Below, one piece after another: positions 33,469 to 42,737 of a DNA stretch of 64,000 bases. Within the stretch, counting starts at the first letter, position 1, and each line of letters begins with the position of its first letter. A program made the translations under genes and the position numbers. The notes beneath the pieces are model-generated. The model saw only the letters and a list, made by a program, of their open reading frames with translations, was not told the DNA's origin and searched no databases. Origin of the DNA: Rutpela maculata (lineage: Eukaryota > Arthropoda > Insecta > Coleoptera > Cerambycidae); assembly GCA_936432065.2 (NCBI GenBank), contig OW386292.2, positions 105,481,829-105,545,828 on the forward strand. Direction: 5' to 3'.

Positions 33469-33846
33469 TTATAAATAGACGTCTTTCAAGCCATGCCATT
33501 TTCCAGAATTCCTGGTTAATTTTTGTTCGATACTGGCCCTTACAGAATCATCTGAACTGAAGAGCTCATGCATAGACAAAGGGGAAGAAGGTAAGTCTTC
33601 TAAGAAAGATAGATCTGGATAATTTTCTTTTTTTCTTTTGTTTTCATGCCCTTCATCATCCAAGTGTGTCAGACAATTTACCGATCTTTTCAATACTCCT
33701 AAATCAATAGTGTCGACATAGTTATAGAAGGTATCGCACTCGTTAAATCTCTGAAATACTGGAAGATCAGAATACGATAAAGATAATTTCCACATTTCGC
33801 TTTCCGACAAATTCTTCTTTTTTACTGATTGTTTTACCACTACCAC
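33469..33846 (-). CDS. Hypothetical protein, 125 aa
   Basis: An open minus-strand frame starting at 33846 ('MVVVKQSVKKKNLSESEMWK') with balanced composition: a tryptophan-bearing helix, 'FQRFNECDTFYNYVDTIDLG', 'NCLTHLDDEGHENKRK' and a C-terminal 'SIEQKLTRNSGKWHG'. It is not recognised. Its length and amino-acid mix exceed what I expect by chance in such AT-rich DNA, so it may be a true exon or transposon-borne frame. No signal peptide or membrane segment is seen. Confidence 0.35.
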   Translation of the reverse strand: MVVVKQSVKKKNLSESEMWKLSLSYSDLPVFQRFNECDTFYNYVDTIDLGVLKRSVNCLTHLDDEGHENKRKKENYPDLSFLEDLPSSPLSMHELFSSDDSVRASIEQKLTRNSGKWHGLKDVYL

Positions 33847-34613
33847 TCATTTCACATATATTTTTAAAACGTTCGACATTCTCATTTGAAGTCTGGGTAA
33901 CATTTTGGTAAGTCTATGGTGTGTAACACAATTCTAAAATAGCTTTTGCTTTGGTTCTCATATTTGTTTCTGTAACAAGTGAAAAGTACAGTAAGTAAAG
34001 GAAAAAAATTACAAAAGTTTTGAGGGGCTATATAATTTATATGTATTTTGAGTCAATAAATCCGATGATGCATGTTTAATTTTTTGACTAAATTTTTTAA
34101 GCGTAGTGTAATAGTGTAAAAGTACTAGTAAAAATACAATTAATATTTTTAACAAGGTACGATATACTTGCAGGTCCGACCACACGTGTTATCTTCTTGA
34201 CTACAAGTACAGAACTAAACATAACTGATAACCCTTGCGCGGGGCCAGTATGATCCTCCCACACATGCGTATTCTGTCCCCACTGGGACCAATTTTAACA
34301 GAATTTATCGATCACTGCTATTCATTTAACACCTTTATAGCCGTCTTAAAGAGTAACAATTCACTAATAAGGCATTGTTGTTCACAATTATCATGAAATA
34401 TCACTAAAGATAAACTAAGAAGTCGTCATGGCTTTTAAGCATAGTAATTGTAAGGAATTTCAAAATTTGGCAATACATTAAAAACTGCTTAACGCACTTT
34501 TAGCGCCCTTTTAGACTAGTTTTTGCACAACCTACCTTTTAGCCTAACCTGTACGAAAAATATATATACACAAGTCAATGCACTAAAGTCCAACTTAACC
34601 GTTTAACGTCGTT
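33847..34613. other. No gene seen
   Basis: AT-rich; nothing recognisable. A TATA-like 'aaaaatatatatacac' lies at about 34556. Confidence 0.4.
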
Positions 34614-35243
34614 TTAGTGTAGTAGGGTCAACCCACTTATAATTGACCAGTTAAGAAAATTTTTCGACCAACTATTGTGAATAAAGCTTTTCTTGGAGTT
34701 ACGGAAAATTTCAATGTCCCTAATAGTTAGCTTAGAGCTTCCTCTTTCTAGGAAACAGTGGTGTCCTCGGTTATCTTCGGATGACCTTGAACGCGCTTGG
34801 TTTACCTCCAGGCTTAGATTCGAGTACTCTTGTTGTCTAGTTAGATTAAAAATAGAACGTTGGATGGATTCCAATACACTGGCTAATGTATCTTGGGTCG
34901 TTCCGTTGGGCGCCAAAATTGGTGTCCGCAAGTTGGCATCGTTGGGCGCCAAAGTTAGTGTCCGCACATGTGCTCTGTTGGGCGCCAAAGTTGATATCCG
35001 CAAGCTAGTCGTGAGTTGGCCTTGAAAATTGGGTCGCTCCCCAGCCAAGTTTGTAGACTCGGACGACGTGGTTACGTTAAGTGTGTCTGCCAAAAGGTCC
35101 GCGCCAAGGCGGTTGTCTTCAGTTTCCTCGGTGACCACCACTTCATCCTGGGTATCTTGAAACTCGTCGTTTTCTGGTGTCGCACGGGCCCCACTGCGTA
35201 GGAACATTTTGATATCACCTGACTTTACTTTCCCTCGCTTCAC
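34614..35243 (-). CDS. Gag-like frame, 209 aa, with 36-bp tandem repeat
   Basis: The frame starts at 35243 ('MKRGKVKSGDIKMFLRSGAR'), with an acidic stretch, then three repeats of the type 'TLAPNRAHVRT' (residues about 84-118), then a helical 'LASVLESIQRSIFNLTRQQE' and a terminal stretch that loses gag character. It reads away from an LTR-like segment (35250-35640), the arrangement expected of a Ty3/gypsy gag behind its 5' LTR. There are no zinc knuckles or pol. The gag call is inferred from position and composition rather than a diagnostic motif. Confidence 0.4.
   Translation of the reverse strand: MKRGKVKSGDIKMFLRSGARATPENDEFQDTQDEVVVTEETEDNRLGADLLADTLNVTTSSESTNLAGERPNFQGQLTTSLRISTLAPNRAHVRTLTLAPNDANLRTPILAPNGTTQDTLASVLESIQRSIFNLTRQQEYSNLSLEVNQARSRSSEDNRGHHCFLERGSSKLTIRDIEIFRNSKKSFIHNSWSKNFLNWSIISGLTLLH
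34904..35012. repeat. 36-bp tandem repeat, 3 units
   Basis: The string 'gttgggcgccaaa' recurs with a period of 36 bp (about 34905, 34941 and 34977). The units differ by several bases but keep the reading frame, adding three peptide repeats to the gag-like protein. Confidence 0.85.
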
Positions 35244-35249
35244 CAGTCT

Positions 35250-35640
35250 TGTAATCCTTATTAAATGTGGTGTGAGTGATTTCTTTAATATTCCCTTTAG
35301 AGTCGGGAAGACTATTTATTAATTTCACTTTACTTGCGGCGATTTGAGGAGTCGCCGCCAAATCCACTTTTCAGGTTTGTTGTAAAGATGTATTTTATCC
35401 CCAGCCACCGCCAAAGAATAAAACAAGTTTAAAAGTTGCCAAGGTAGAATGTGTCAACAGCGCTATGTGCTTGCTTTAGGAGCTCGACGATAACTGACTT
35501 GAAACGGCGAAAACTGCCGGTTTTTAATATTTTTCTGCGCAGCCCAATTAGGCTCCGCCCACTATGTTTGCGAACGCCGGTGGCAGTGGGCGAAAATATC
35601 AGCGTGCCCTCGATAAAACCCAAACGTGACAATAAAGAAT
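35250..35640 (-). mobile_element. Candidate LTR next to the densovirus insertion
   Basis: On the minus strand the segment begins 'tgtcacgtttgggttttat', contains GC-rich hairpins ('cgcccactgcca', 'ggcggagcc'), and passes into 'ttggcggcgactcctcaaat', which might be a primer-site region, before the gag-like start. No second copy is in the window, so LTR status is inferred. Confidence 0.35.
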
Positions 35641-35834
35641 CGCGCCATAGTGAAAAGAAGAAAATAATTGATATTGGAACAGTATAAACAGTATACACGT
35701 AAACAATAATTACTCATCCTAACCTCTTCTTTCTTTGAATTTAGTTTTATTCTGAAACTGTTTTTGTTTATAAAGTTATATTCGTAGCCCTCTGGAACTA
35801 TGTTTTCCATTATTAGGTAGGTATATAACAGTTT

Positions 35835-36751
35835 TCAAATCGTTTTACAATTGAAAAACGCTACACAGGAAATGCAAAAAGTTCCGGACAAACTCCAAGA
35901 GGACTTCTTTCGTATTTCTTTTTTTACATTTTCCACATGTGTTATCCGTCGCGTCGCTTGTGCTACTAGACGATCCACCTGCATTTGCAATGGGTCCACT
36001 TTGCTCGCAGTTAATAAATTCATGCGCAAAAGGGCGTGTCTCCACCAAAGGTTCTTCTCCACGTTCGAGATGCTCGTAACTGGGAATATTTCCAATTTCA
36101 TCAGGAACTGTCCTTTTTCGCCCGGCGTTTTCAAAATACAAAAGTTGTCTTGGCGGTTGTAACAAATATTTTGTGAGATTAAAGATGTATCTTCCGGAAA
36201 TATTATGCTGTCGAAGATGCTTTCGACATTCTCGTTTAATGGGCAGCTGATGGATGCGGACGCATCGGCAGTAACCGCCGCTCCAGGAACAGTCGTGAAT
36301 GACGTGCATGTGGTCTTCGTGGAAGACGGACCAGAAGAGTCCACCGAAAAAATTTTTTCCCAGACATCTATTAAGAAGTCCTTCAGCTTGACATCGATTG
36401 ACGTTTGGCACCACGTCATGGATAAGTCTACTTCCTTTAATATCTCCTTGAATTCCTCGAATGAAATTTGTTCCGATTCGTCGTTTTTCTTCGTCGGTTT
36501 TAATTTCATCAATTGGATTAAATGTACTGAAAAACTTTTCAATTGTCGTTTGCCAGAGAGGAACCTGTTTTTTTTGACAAATTATTGTCATTTCGAACCA
36601 TTGTTTCAAGAGACGTAACGTCATCAACTCCATCGGCCAGATTAATTCCAGCACATTCATCAGACAATCCTGTGGGCATTGGGGAAGTTCTTGGGGAAAT
36701 TCTTGTGTTGATTCCATGTTGTATAGTTACAGTATCGCACAGCTCATCCAA
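35835..36751 (-). pseudogene. NS1/NS2: Densovirus-like NS1/NS2 region, frameshifted and truncated
   Basis: This is the left-reading replication gene of an ambisense densovirus copy. The main frame (36717-35845) contains the HUH nickase motif 'HEDHMHVIHDCSW' at residues 133-145 with 'YCRC' beyond, and a candidate catalytic tyrosine in 'NLTKYLLQ' at 185. After residue 285 the protein ends; the superfamily 3 helicase half that makes up the rest of NS1 is absent. A second frame (36542-35835) overlaps it throughout, as NS2 does in this virus group. A third short frame starts at 36751, only 22 bp after the NS3 stop. The frame arrangement changes at the 8-base A run (minus strand; T run at about 36570-36577), so a one-base slip there probably disrupts both proteins. 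Nickase activity would be lost in any case. Confidence 0.8.
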
Positions 36752-36773
36752 CCACTGTAAAATATTTTAATTA

Positions 36774-37397
36774 TTAGTTCCTCATAGTTACTTCATCGCG
36801 TTCTAGAGCTAGCGCCATGATTTCCTCGTCAAGAGGAACCTCCTGGGCTGCAGGTTTAGCTATTGGCTCGAAAGATTCTAATTTAGCCACTAATGAAAAA
36901 TTATGCTCCAATACATAATACAAACATGCACGATATTCCACGGTGTCAAAACCACAATCGTCGCAGTGGTTATGACCATTTCCATGAATATGCACGGCAT
37001 ACACACTAGCCTGCTGATATAAACTAGTGCCGTGATGATCAACTAGCTGTTGTAATTTTCCACTTTGAAGAGCCCGTTGAAAGCACCAATTACAAAGTAG
37101 TAAGGACGGGAAACATCGCATGTCCGAAATTACAGTATAAAACTGATTACACGATTTGTACTCAGCTTCACATAATACTGTATCCATCACTGCCTCCTCT
37201 GATTGGTTTTCAATATATTTTACTGTTTTTTGTGGAATAAACTGACAGCGATAATCGTCACCATGATAAATATTTATAAACATAGTGGATGCATTTTTCA
37301 TCGGTGTTAAATGACATCTTTGGTAGTTCATTTCACTTACGTCGAAACTATTTTCACTTGTTGATACTTTTGCACTTATTGAACTCATTTTGACCAC
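36774..37397 (-). CDS. NS3: Densovirus-like NS3, 207 aa, open
   Basis: The first left-reading frame after the terminal palindrome. It is full-length, with cysteine pairs at residues 102/105 ('CNWC') and 145/148 ('CDDC'), followed by 'EYRACLYYVLEHNF', the zinc-finger-like layout of ambidensovirus NS3 proteins, which are needed for viral DNA replication. The start could be Met1 or Met4 ('MSSISAKV'). A TATA-like 'aaatataag' (minus strand, about 37419-37411) lies about 15-25 bp upstream. The stop precedes the NS1/NS2 region by 22 bp. No break is seen, which is notable in an old insertion; it may be recent or maintained. Expression is unknown. Confidence 0.75.
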   Translation of the reverse strand: MVKMSSISAKVSTSENSFDVSEMNYQRCHLTPMKNASTMFINIYHGDDYRCQFIPQKTVKYIENQSEEAVMDTVLCEAEYKSCNQFYTVISDMRCFPSLLLCNWCFQRALQSGKLQQLVDHHGTSLYQQASVYAVHIHGNGHNHCDDCGFDTVEYRACLYYVLEHNFSLVAKLESFEPIAKPAAQEVPLDEEIMALALERDEVTMRN

Positions 37398-37410
37398 ACT
37401 CTCGCTTGCT

Positions 37411-37421
37411 ACTTATATTTA
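37411..37421 (-). promoter_or_regulatory. TATA-like motif for the NS side
   Basis: Minus-strand 'ttaaatataag' just outside the palindrome and upstream of the NS3 start. It mirrors the VP-side TATA motif at 37677-37685, as expected for an ambisense virus with a promoter at each genome end. Confidence 0.5.
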
Positions 37422-37435
37422 AACCCATCGAACGA

Positions 37436-37679
37436 AACACGCAGGTAAAGGAGAAAGGAATCCTTAGGATTCTTTTCCTAGACCCTCGCCGCGAGGTGGG
37501 GGAACCCGACCGGGGACCTTTAAATACATGAATCGATTCATGATCATGACGAAGTCGATCGAATCATGATTCGTATTTAAAGGTCACCCGGTCGAGTTCC
37601 CCCACCTCGCAGCCGCCGCGTGCGAAGGTCTAGGAAAAGAAAGAATCCTAAGGATTCCTTTCTCCTTTACCTGCGTGTT
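37436..37679. repeat. Densovirus terminal palindrome (end-to-end junction)
   Basis: A 244-bp imperfect palindrome centred near 37557. The outer arms pair 'acacgcaggtaaaggagaaa' with its complement at the right, then 'gaatccttaggattc' (itself a palindrome), 'tcctagacc', 'cgaggtgggggaac' and 'ggtc...tttaaatac'; the centre holds nested 'atgaatcgattcat' and 'aatcatgatt'. Small mismatches between arms resemble alternative hairpin orientations. In parvoviruses such hairpins prime replication and sit at the two ends of a linear genome; here one sits between divergent NS and VP genes, i.e. where two ends are joined. Confidence 0.85.
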
Positions 37680-37685
37680 TATAAG
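37677..37685 (+). promoter_or_regulatory. TATA-like motif for the VP side
   Basis: Plus-strand 'gtttataag' directly at the palindrome edge, followed by 'tcaggg' and the VP start at 37707. It mirrors the NS-side motif. Confidence 0.5.
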
Positions 37686-37706
37686 TCAGGGTCGCGCGGT
37701 GAAAGT

Positions 37707-38237
37707 ATGTTATTTCCGTGGCACAACTATTTAGGTCCGGGTAACGAGGTCGGGCTCGAGGCGCCGGTTGACCGTGATGACTTAATCGCGTTACATCACG
37801 ACTTAGCATACTTAAATGCCAAGGTTCCGATTGATGTTGTGAAAGCTGATCAAGCGGCTATTTGGGATTTTTTAAGTGTGTATGCTGAAGGTAATGAACA
37901 TTCTCTAGTAGGTGCGGTTGGGTTATTTTTAAAAAACGTTTATGAAACATATATCGCGGGAAACGTGGTATATCCGCCTATGGCACCTACTACGCCAAAA
38001 ATTGATAAAGTTACGCATCGAGGTCAAAAACGGTTTGGAGATCGGCAGAGAGCCCTTGGTGCGGCCTACAAGAAAGCTAAACAAGGTCAAGCTATCAAAT
38101 TTGACGAATTTCGAAAGCAGTGGTACGGAACATCAACTGTAGCAGGTAATGTCTTATCGTTCTTGGCGCGACGATCCAGATGGTCGTCTCGGCCGTCGTC
38201 GCAATCCGACGTTCGAAGAACGTCTTCGCGAAGATAG
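37707..38237 (+). CDS. VP: Densovirus-like VP N-terminal frame with phospholipase A2 domain
   Basis: The first ATG in frame is at 37707 (the frame is open upstream to 37620 without ATG). The 176-aa product starts 'MLFPWHNYLGPGNEVG', with the calcium-loop motif YLGPGN at residues 8-13 and the catalytic 'LHHDLAY' (His31-Asp32, Tyr35). This is the viral phospholipase A2 that parvovirus capsids use to leave the endosome. A glycine/alanine-rich tail and basic stretch follow, ending in an arginine/serine-rich end. The frame overlaps the main capsid frame by 89 bp in another register. In split-VP densoviruses the two parts are joined by splicing. All active-site residues named are intact. Confidence 0.85.
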   Translation: MLFPWHNYLGPGNEVGLEAPVDRDDLIALHHDLAYLNAKVPIDVVKADQAAIWDFLSVYAEGNEHSLVGAVGLFLKNVYETYIAGNVVYPPMAPTTPKIDKVTHRGQKRFGDRQRALGAAYKKAKQGQAIKFDEFRKQWYGTSTVAGNVLSFLARRSRWSSRPSSQSDVRRTSSRR

Positions 38238-39405
38238 ATTAGATGAAATAGAAATATTTCCTTACTTGCCATCATTCATGCAAGAATTATGGCGACATGC
38301 TTCTAATGCTAAAAAAAGAGAATTAGCCGCCACTTTTGTTCCAGGTGCTGAAGATCAAGTAGAGCCACAGCCAGGACCTTCCAGAGTACGTTCACATACT
38401 ACAACAACAGAACCAAGCATAGATAGTCCACCCGAGAGTGCCATCAATTCACTAGACATGTTTGCCGGGGAAATGGAGACAGAAGTAATGGATCAACGTA
38501 CTGGTGGTGGCGGTGCACATGCTAATCCAGTGGGCGCCGTTAGTAATGTCCAAAAAAAATATTCGATATTCGATATTCCACGATCATTAGGTAAAAAGAA
38601 ATTTTATTTAACATACAGTCATTCACGAATATTTTATTCGTATGGATTCGCTTTTCGGACTTTAATTGTTAAACAAGGTGGAACAACTGATAAAGGTGAT
38701 TCCGTATATTATACGACTTCTCTTAGTGTCATACCTAATAATTCTATATTTTTTTACTTGAGTCCTCATGAATATATGAAATTGACGCAATATATTGCCG
38801 GTACTGTTAAAATTGAAGAAGTACATGTAAAAGTAACACCGCAAGGTATTCGAACTGCTTTTGATACTGGTACGACATTATCTGGAACCGCAACTTCCGA
38901 ACATTGTGCTATAGGATTAACAGCTGTTGGTTTGAATAATAAAATTTATACTTCAAATCATAAATATACATTACAAGCAGATTCTCCAATGATGCCAATA
39001 GCTGTGATAAGTCCAGATACTAATGAAATGATACGTAAATATTGGGGATCACAAAAGCTAGATTTGCACGCTCCCATGTGCTTGGGTGTGCCGCGACATG
39101 TTGACATGTATATGTGTTTGAGAACCAACAATAAGCGGACTGTCGCTAATTATGCAAGTCATGATGAAGGTTTCTATTTACTTGATCGATACATCGATCG
39201 ATTCAATTTTATGCCCAAAGTTGGTGACACAGTTATCGATTGGACTTACAAACCACGTAGTGGTTATATTCAAACCAAATCACACGATATTCCTTATCTT
39301 GCCGGTGGATCTGATACTGTTAAATCTACAGGGTGGACATCAAATTTTGAAGTTACGATGGGTATTTCCAGTAAAAAAGATGGCCGATTACTGCTGGATG
39401 CTTAA
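38149..39405 (+). CDS. VP: Densovirus-like capsid (VP) main frame, 418 aa, open
   Basis: Starts at 38149 inside the previous frame with a basic, arginine/aspartate-rich N-terminus ('MSYRSWRDDPDGRLGRRRNP'), then a proline/serine-rich linker, a glycine-rich 'RTGGGGAHANPVG' turn (about residues 116-128), and the beta-rich capsid body with 'FYLTYSHSRIFYSYGFAF' and 'SPHEYMKLTQYIAGTVKIEE'. The end 'GISSKKDGRLLLDA' is followed by a stop and, 87 bp on, a polyadenylation signal. No stop or frameshift interrupts it. The layout matches Densovirinae with split VP. Whether it still assembles cannot be judged. Confidence 0.8.
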   Translation: MSYRSWRDDPDGRLGRRRNPTFEERLREDRLDEIEIFPYLPSFMQELWRHASNAKKRELAATFVPGAEDQVEPQPGPSRVRSHTTTTEPSIDSPPESAINSLDMFAGEMETEVMDQRTGGGGAHANPVGAVSNVQKKYSIFDIPRSLGKKKFYLTYSHSRIFYSYGFAFRTLIVKQGGTTDKGDSVYYTTSLSVIPNNSIFFYLSPHEYMKLTQYIAGTVKIEEVHVKVTPQGIRTAFDTGTTLSGTATSEHCAIGLTAVGLNNKIYTSNHKYTLQADSPMMPIAVISPDTNEMIRKYWGSQKLDLHAPMCLGVPRHVDMYMCLRTNNKRTVANYASHDEGFYLLDRYIDRFNFMPKVGDTVIDWTYKPRSGYIQTKSHDIPYLAGGSDTVKSTGWTSNFEVTMGISSKKDGRLLLDA

Positions 39406-39491
39406 GAGATTTGTTGGACAGTGGCAAGAAAGGGAAGAGAAACCCACTGCATAGGTCTTTTGAGTCAAAATGTACTCATGTCACAGGAAGA

Positions 39492-39497
39492 AATAAA
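39492..39497 (+). terminator. Polyadenylation signal for the VP gene
   Basis: 'aataaa' 87 bp after the VP stop. In ambisense densoviruses the NS genes would approach from the other side and overlap here; instead no NS sequence follows, so this is near the right boundary of the insertion. Confidence 0.6.
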
Positions 39498-40879
39498 GAG
39501 CGATTTTTTACGAATTCTCGAGGGTCGAGATTTTCTCAACCTTTTTTTATCTTATAAACGTAATTTGGGTTAGTATTCACAGATTTTTTGAAAAATGTAA
39601 ACATTTTAACGTGTGAATCCATTTTGACACATATACGTGCTGGTATGATGATTTGGTCATTTAAATTTTTTATTTTACCTGAACAAGCATTTTTGGCCAT
39701 TTTGGTGTTTTTTGAGATTTTTCTGAGGCTATGTCAAAATCCTGGCATGATAAGAAAATTCTGACCTCGGATTCAGTTTCTGCACCCCAAAATACGTATA
39801 AAAACATGGGTCAACTCGTTTAATTCATCGCTTTACTTTTTACTCGGTTTCAGGCTTGTTCTAAGCTGTTTTTGTAAATTCTAGCCAATATTCGAGTTTC
39901 AACTGCTATACTTGTTTTTCGATGAAGTTCCGTTTATAAAGCAAGAAATTATTATAAAATGAAAAGATGATTTAAAAAAAAAATACTATTGGAAGTTGCA
40001 TTTTTATCCAAGAAAGAGAATGATAATTGTTTGGTGATATTTTATGTGGTATAATATGCGTGTTTCTTAAAGTGAAGAGTAATTAATATTTTATACGTTT
40101 AAATTTATTTTAGAAAATGAGTTAGAATTATGTAAGTTATAAAACGTATTGTTTTATGTCAATATTAGGAATAATAATACACTAAATGAACGATACTGGT
40201 TTGGCATAAAAGAATGGACAAATTAAATGTTTTGTGCAATGAGATGTTTAGATAGTCGGGTTCTTTTAGTTAGTTATTCTAATTATTGGAAAAATTAACT
40301 AATTATAGATTATTATTGAAATAACGGCGTTCTTGTATTATATGTGCTATGTGTAGACGATTTAGGACACGGAAATGCTGAAGATGCTACATAGAGGTGC
40401 AGGTCTCATCAGTTGAAACATCGATGCAATCAAATTGTAAAACAAATTTGTACATTAAAATGTGATCGCATATACTGAGGATACCAGCAGCAGTTCACTT
40501 TGCTAGCAGCCTCGATTGTGTGGTCACGTTTGAATACATGGGTTGGATTTTCAAATTGATGGTATCAATGTATTGACTGAGGCTGCGACCTGCACCTCTA
40601 GCAATGTAGCATATTTGACATATCTGAAGTATGTAACGTACATTGAAAAGATTGGAAACGTGAGAGATAAAAGAAAAAGTTAAAAACGTGAAAGATAAAA
40701 GGGGACATTGTATGGGGTGTACGTGTTGTCGAAGTGAACAGTGTTTTATTGAAAACGTCATTAAATTCAAAATTTTCATTTAGGCTATTATTATTATTTA
40801 AACTTTTTTCATCCTTATTATTATTATTTAAACTCTTTTCATCATTATTATTATTAAGACAATTATTATTTAAGGAAGT
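39498..40879. other. No gene seen; right flank of the densovirus insertion
   Basis: AT-rich host-type sequence. I looked for the missing helicase half of NS1 on the minus strand, as a simple one-unit circular integration would predict, and found none. A 'ttattattatttaaact' direct repeat occurs at about 40789-40840. Confidence 0.5.
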
Positions 40880-41492
40880 TTAATTGATTATCGTTCTGTT
40901 TTCTTTAATTAAAATAATATTTTTACTTAAATCTGTTTCTTCTAAATTTGTACTTCTCAAATTATCCGAAGAAAAACTAGAGAAGGTTGATGAATTTTGA
41001 GGACGTGTAATAATTAAGATTTCCGCATTGTAAGAATTTTCAGCTGTTGTAATAAATTTCATTCGAGCTGTAAAAGGAGGAGGGATAGTGATAGCATTTA
41101 AAACTCTTATTTTCCCCAATTTTAACTGAACATATTTGTACACTGGATCGTTTTTCGAGGGCCAGTCTTCGGGATATTTATCATTCATATGTTTTAAATT
41201 TTCAAAATCTAAAAATAATAAATATAGAAATATAAAAAAAAAATGAAATACCTTTCGACTTAAATGTGGAAAGCAGTGGATGATCAATTATCCTTAAAAA
41301 AAATTGATGGAACTCGGAGCTTTCAAGTTTCACTGTCAAATTGTTGAAAATGGAATGATGGCCATTGACAATGGCACAACATTTTTCAGTCACCCTGCGA
41401 ATTTCTTTAAAACTTCTTGAAAAATAAAATTGTCGGATAATAAATTTCGAAAAGTTTCTTGGAGACATCTCAAATGTGCAGAATTTCGTCAT
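40880..41492 (-). CDS. Two-exon gene of unknown function
   Basis: Exon 1 (41492 to about 41251) begins 'MTKFCTFEMSPRNFSKFIIR' and ends '...PLLSTFKSK' at a donor of the form AAAG|GTATTT. The intron is about 50 bp, rich in T, ending 'tatttttag'. Exon 2 (about 41201 to 40880) continues in phase as 'DFENLKHMNDKYPEDWPSKN' to a stop after 'IILIKENRTIIN'. Joined, the product is about 190 residues, hydrophilic at the C-terminus and without a signal peptide. The phase match across the intron makes this better supported than its separate frames, but the protein is not recognised. It may be a host gene or transposon-borne. Confidence 0.45.
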
Positions 41493-42737
41493 GAAATAAT
41501 AATATATGGTAAATTTTAGGAGGAAGCCATGATTTTATTCATGCTTTGCCATCATCTGGCCCGCCATAGTACACGCGCATTTAGGCATCTATAACGAAAA
41601 AAAGAAATTAAGAACAATTGAACTATGAAAAACACGTTCTAATTCTAATTAAAATGCACACAATTGTCAGATATTATAAACTATTTTCAAAGTAATGTAG
41701 GAAATATGAAAACTCCACTGTTAAACGTACAATAGCAGTTTGTATATGCAACTGAAAGAGTTAGTTGTTGTTTTAGTAAATTGTGTTTTTTTTTTAGGTT
41801 TGGGATGGATCATTGGAGGGCGCAATGAAAAGAAAATTTACTTATGTAAATGATAGTAGTCTTTATTATATCGATGAAGCTGTCTGTGTTGAAAAGTAAA
41901 GTTCAGTTCTAAGTTATATAAGCAAATTAGGAAATATCTGTGTTGCCATCTGCTGATGAATTTGAGAATGATATTCTTTTATGAAATTATGAAGAGTTAT
42001 AATAAATTAATTTTTGCAATGAATCTAATTATTAGATTATGCAATTGATATTAAAACACTTTTAATATTGGATTTTATTAGTTTAATGCAAAATGTTATT
42101 AAATATTAGAAACGCATCATTAGATGATGTAATGCCATCTGTTGGCCAATTTTCTTGTTGTTCAGTGAATAGAAATGGAAGTGATAGAAAGTGCAGGTGA
42201 ATAAAAATAGGTAGCTTACTTCAAACATTTTCGAGTGTGTTTTTTTGAAATAAATAATTAAGAAAATAATTTGAATATGTAGTAAAAATGAAAAAAATTT
42301 AATAATGAATTGTTTTATTTTAATGTATAATAAATTGTTATAAAAATTCAAAATATAATTTTAACGAAATAATTAGTAAATTATATATCGCCACTTAGTT
42401 CGTCTCGTTTCGGCTGTAGACGCTACTGTACTAACACTAGTGACCTTCTCACATCGATGTCTGGTTGAACCATGATGGAATTTCAGATGCGCTAGGTCCA
42501 CAATTTATAGCCGTGCGTTGTGCCAATCGGACGGCACGCAAGTTGCAAGTGATAGGGGGCGGATCCTAACAAGGCAGCACCTGCATTGAATTACATCATC
42601 AGGATTTGTAATTCAATGCAATTCGGGGCACTTGCCCGCTGAGTAGTTGTTTCCTACAAATCCAATATAACAAACTGTAAATGTATTTATAGAATTAGTA
42701 GAATATTACAGAATTTTAAAATGTCTTTAAAACGTAC
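41493..42737. other. No gene seen
   Basis: AT-rich. A short inverted repeat around 'gaattacatcatcaggattt' and 'gtaattcaatgca' lies at about 42586-42622. Frames at 42106-42351 are compositional. Confidence 0.45.

Noticed and set aside
35835..36542. Independent host gene
   Set aside because: It overlaps the HUH-containing NS1 frame throughout and fits NS2 of an ambisense densovirus.
39498..40879. Remaining NS1 helicase half on the right side of VP
   Set aside because: No Walker-type motif or NS-like frame was found on the minus strand there, so a simple one-unit circular integration is not demonstrated.
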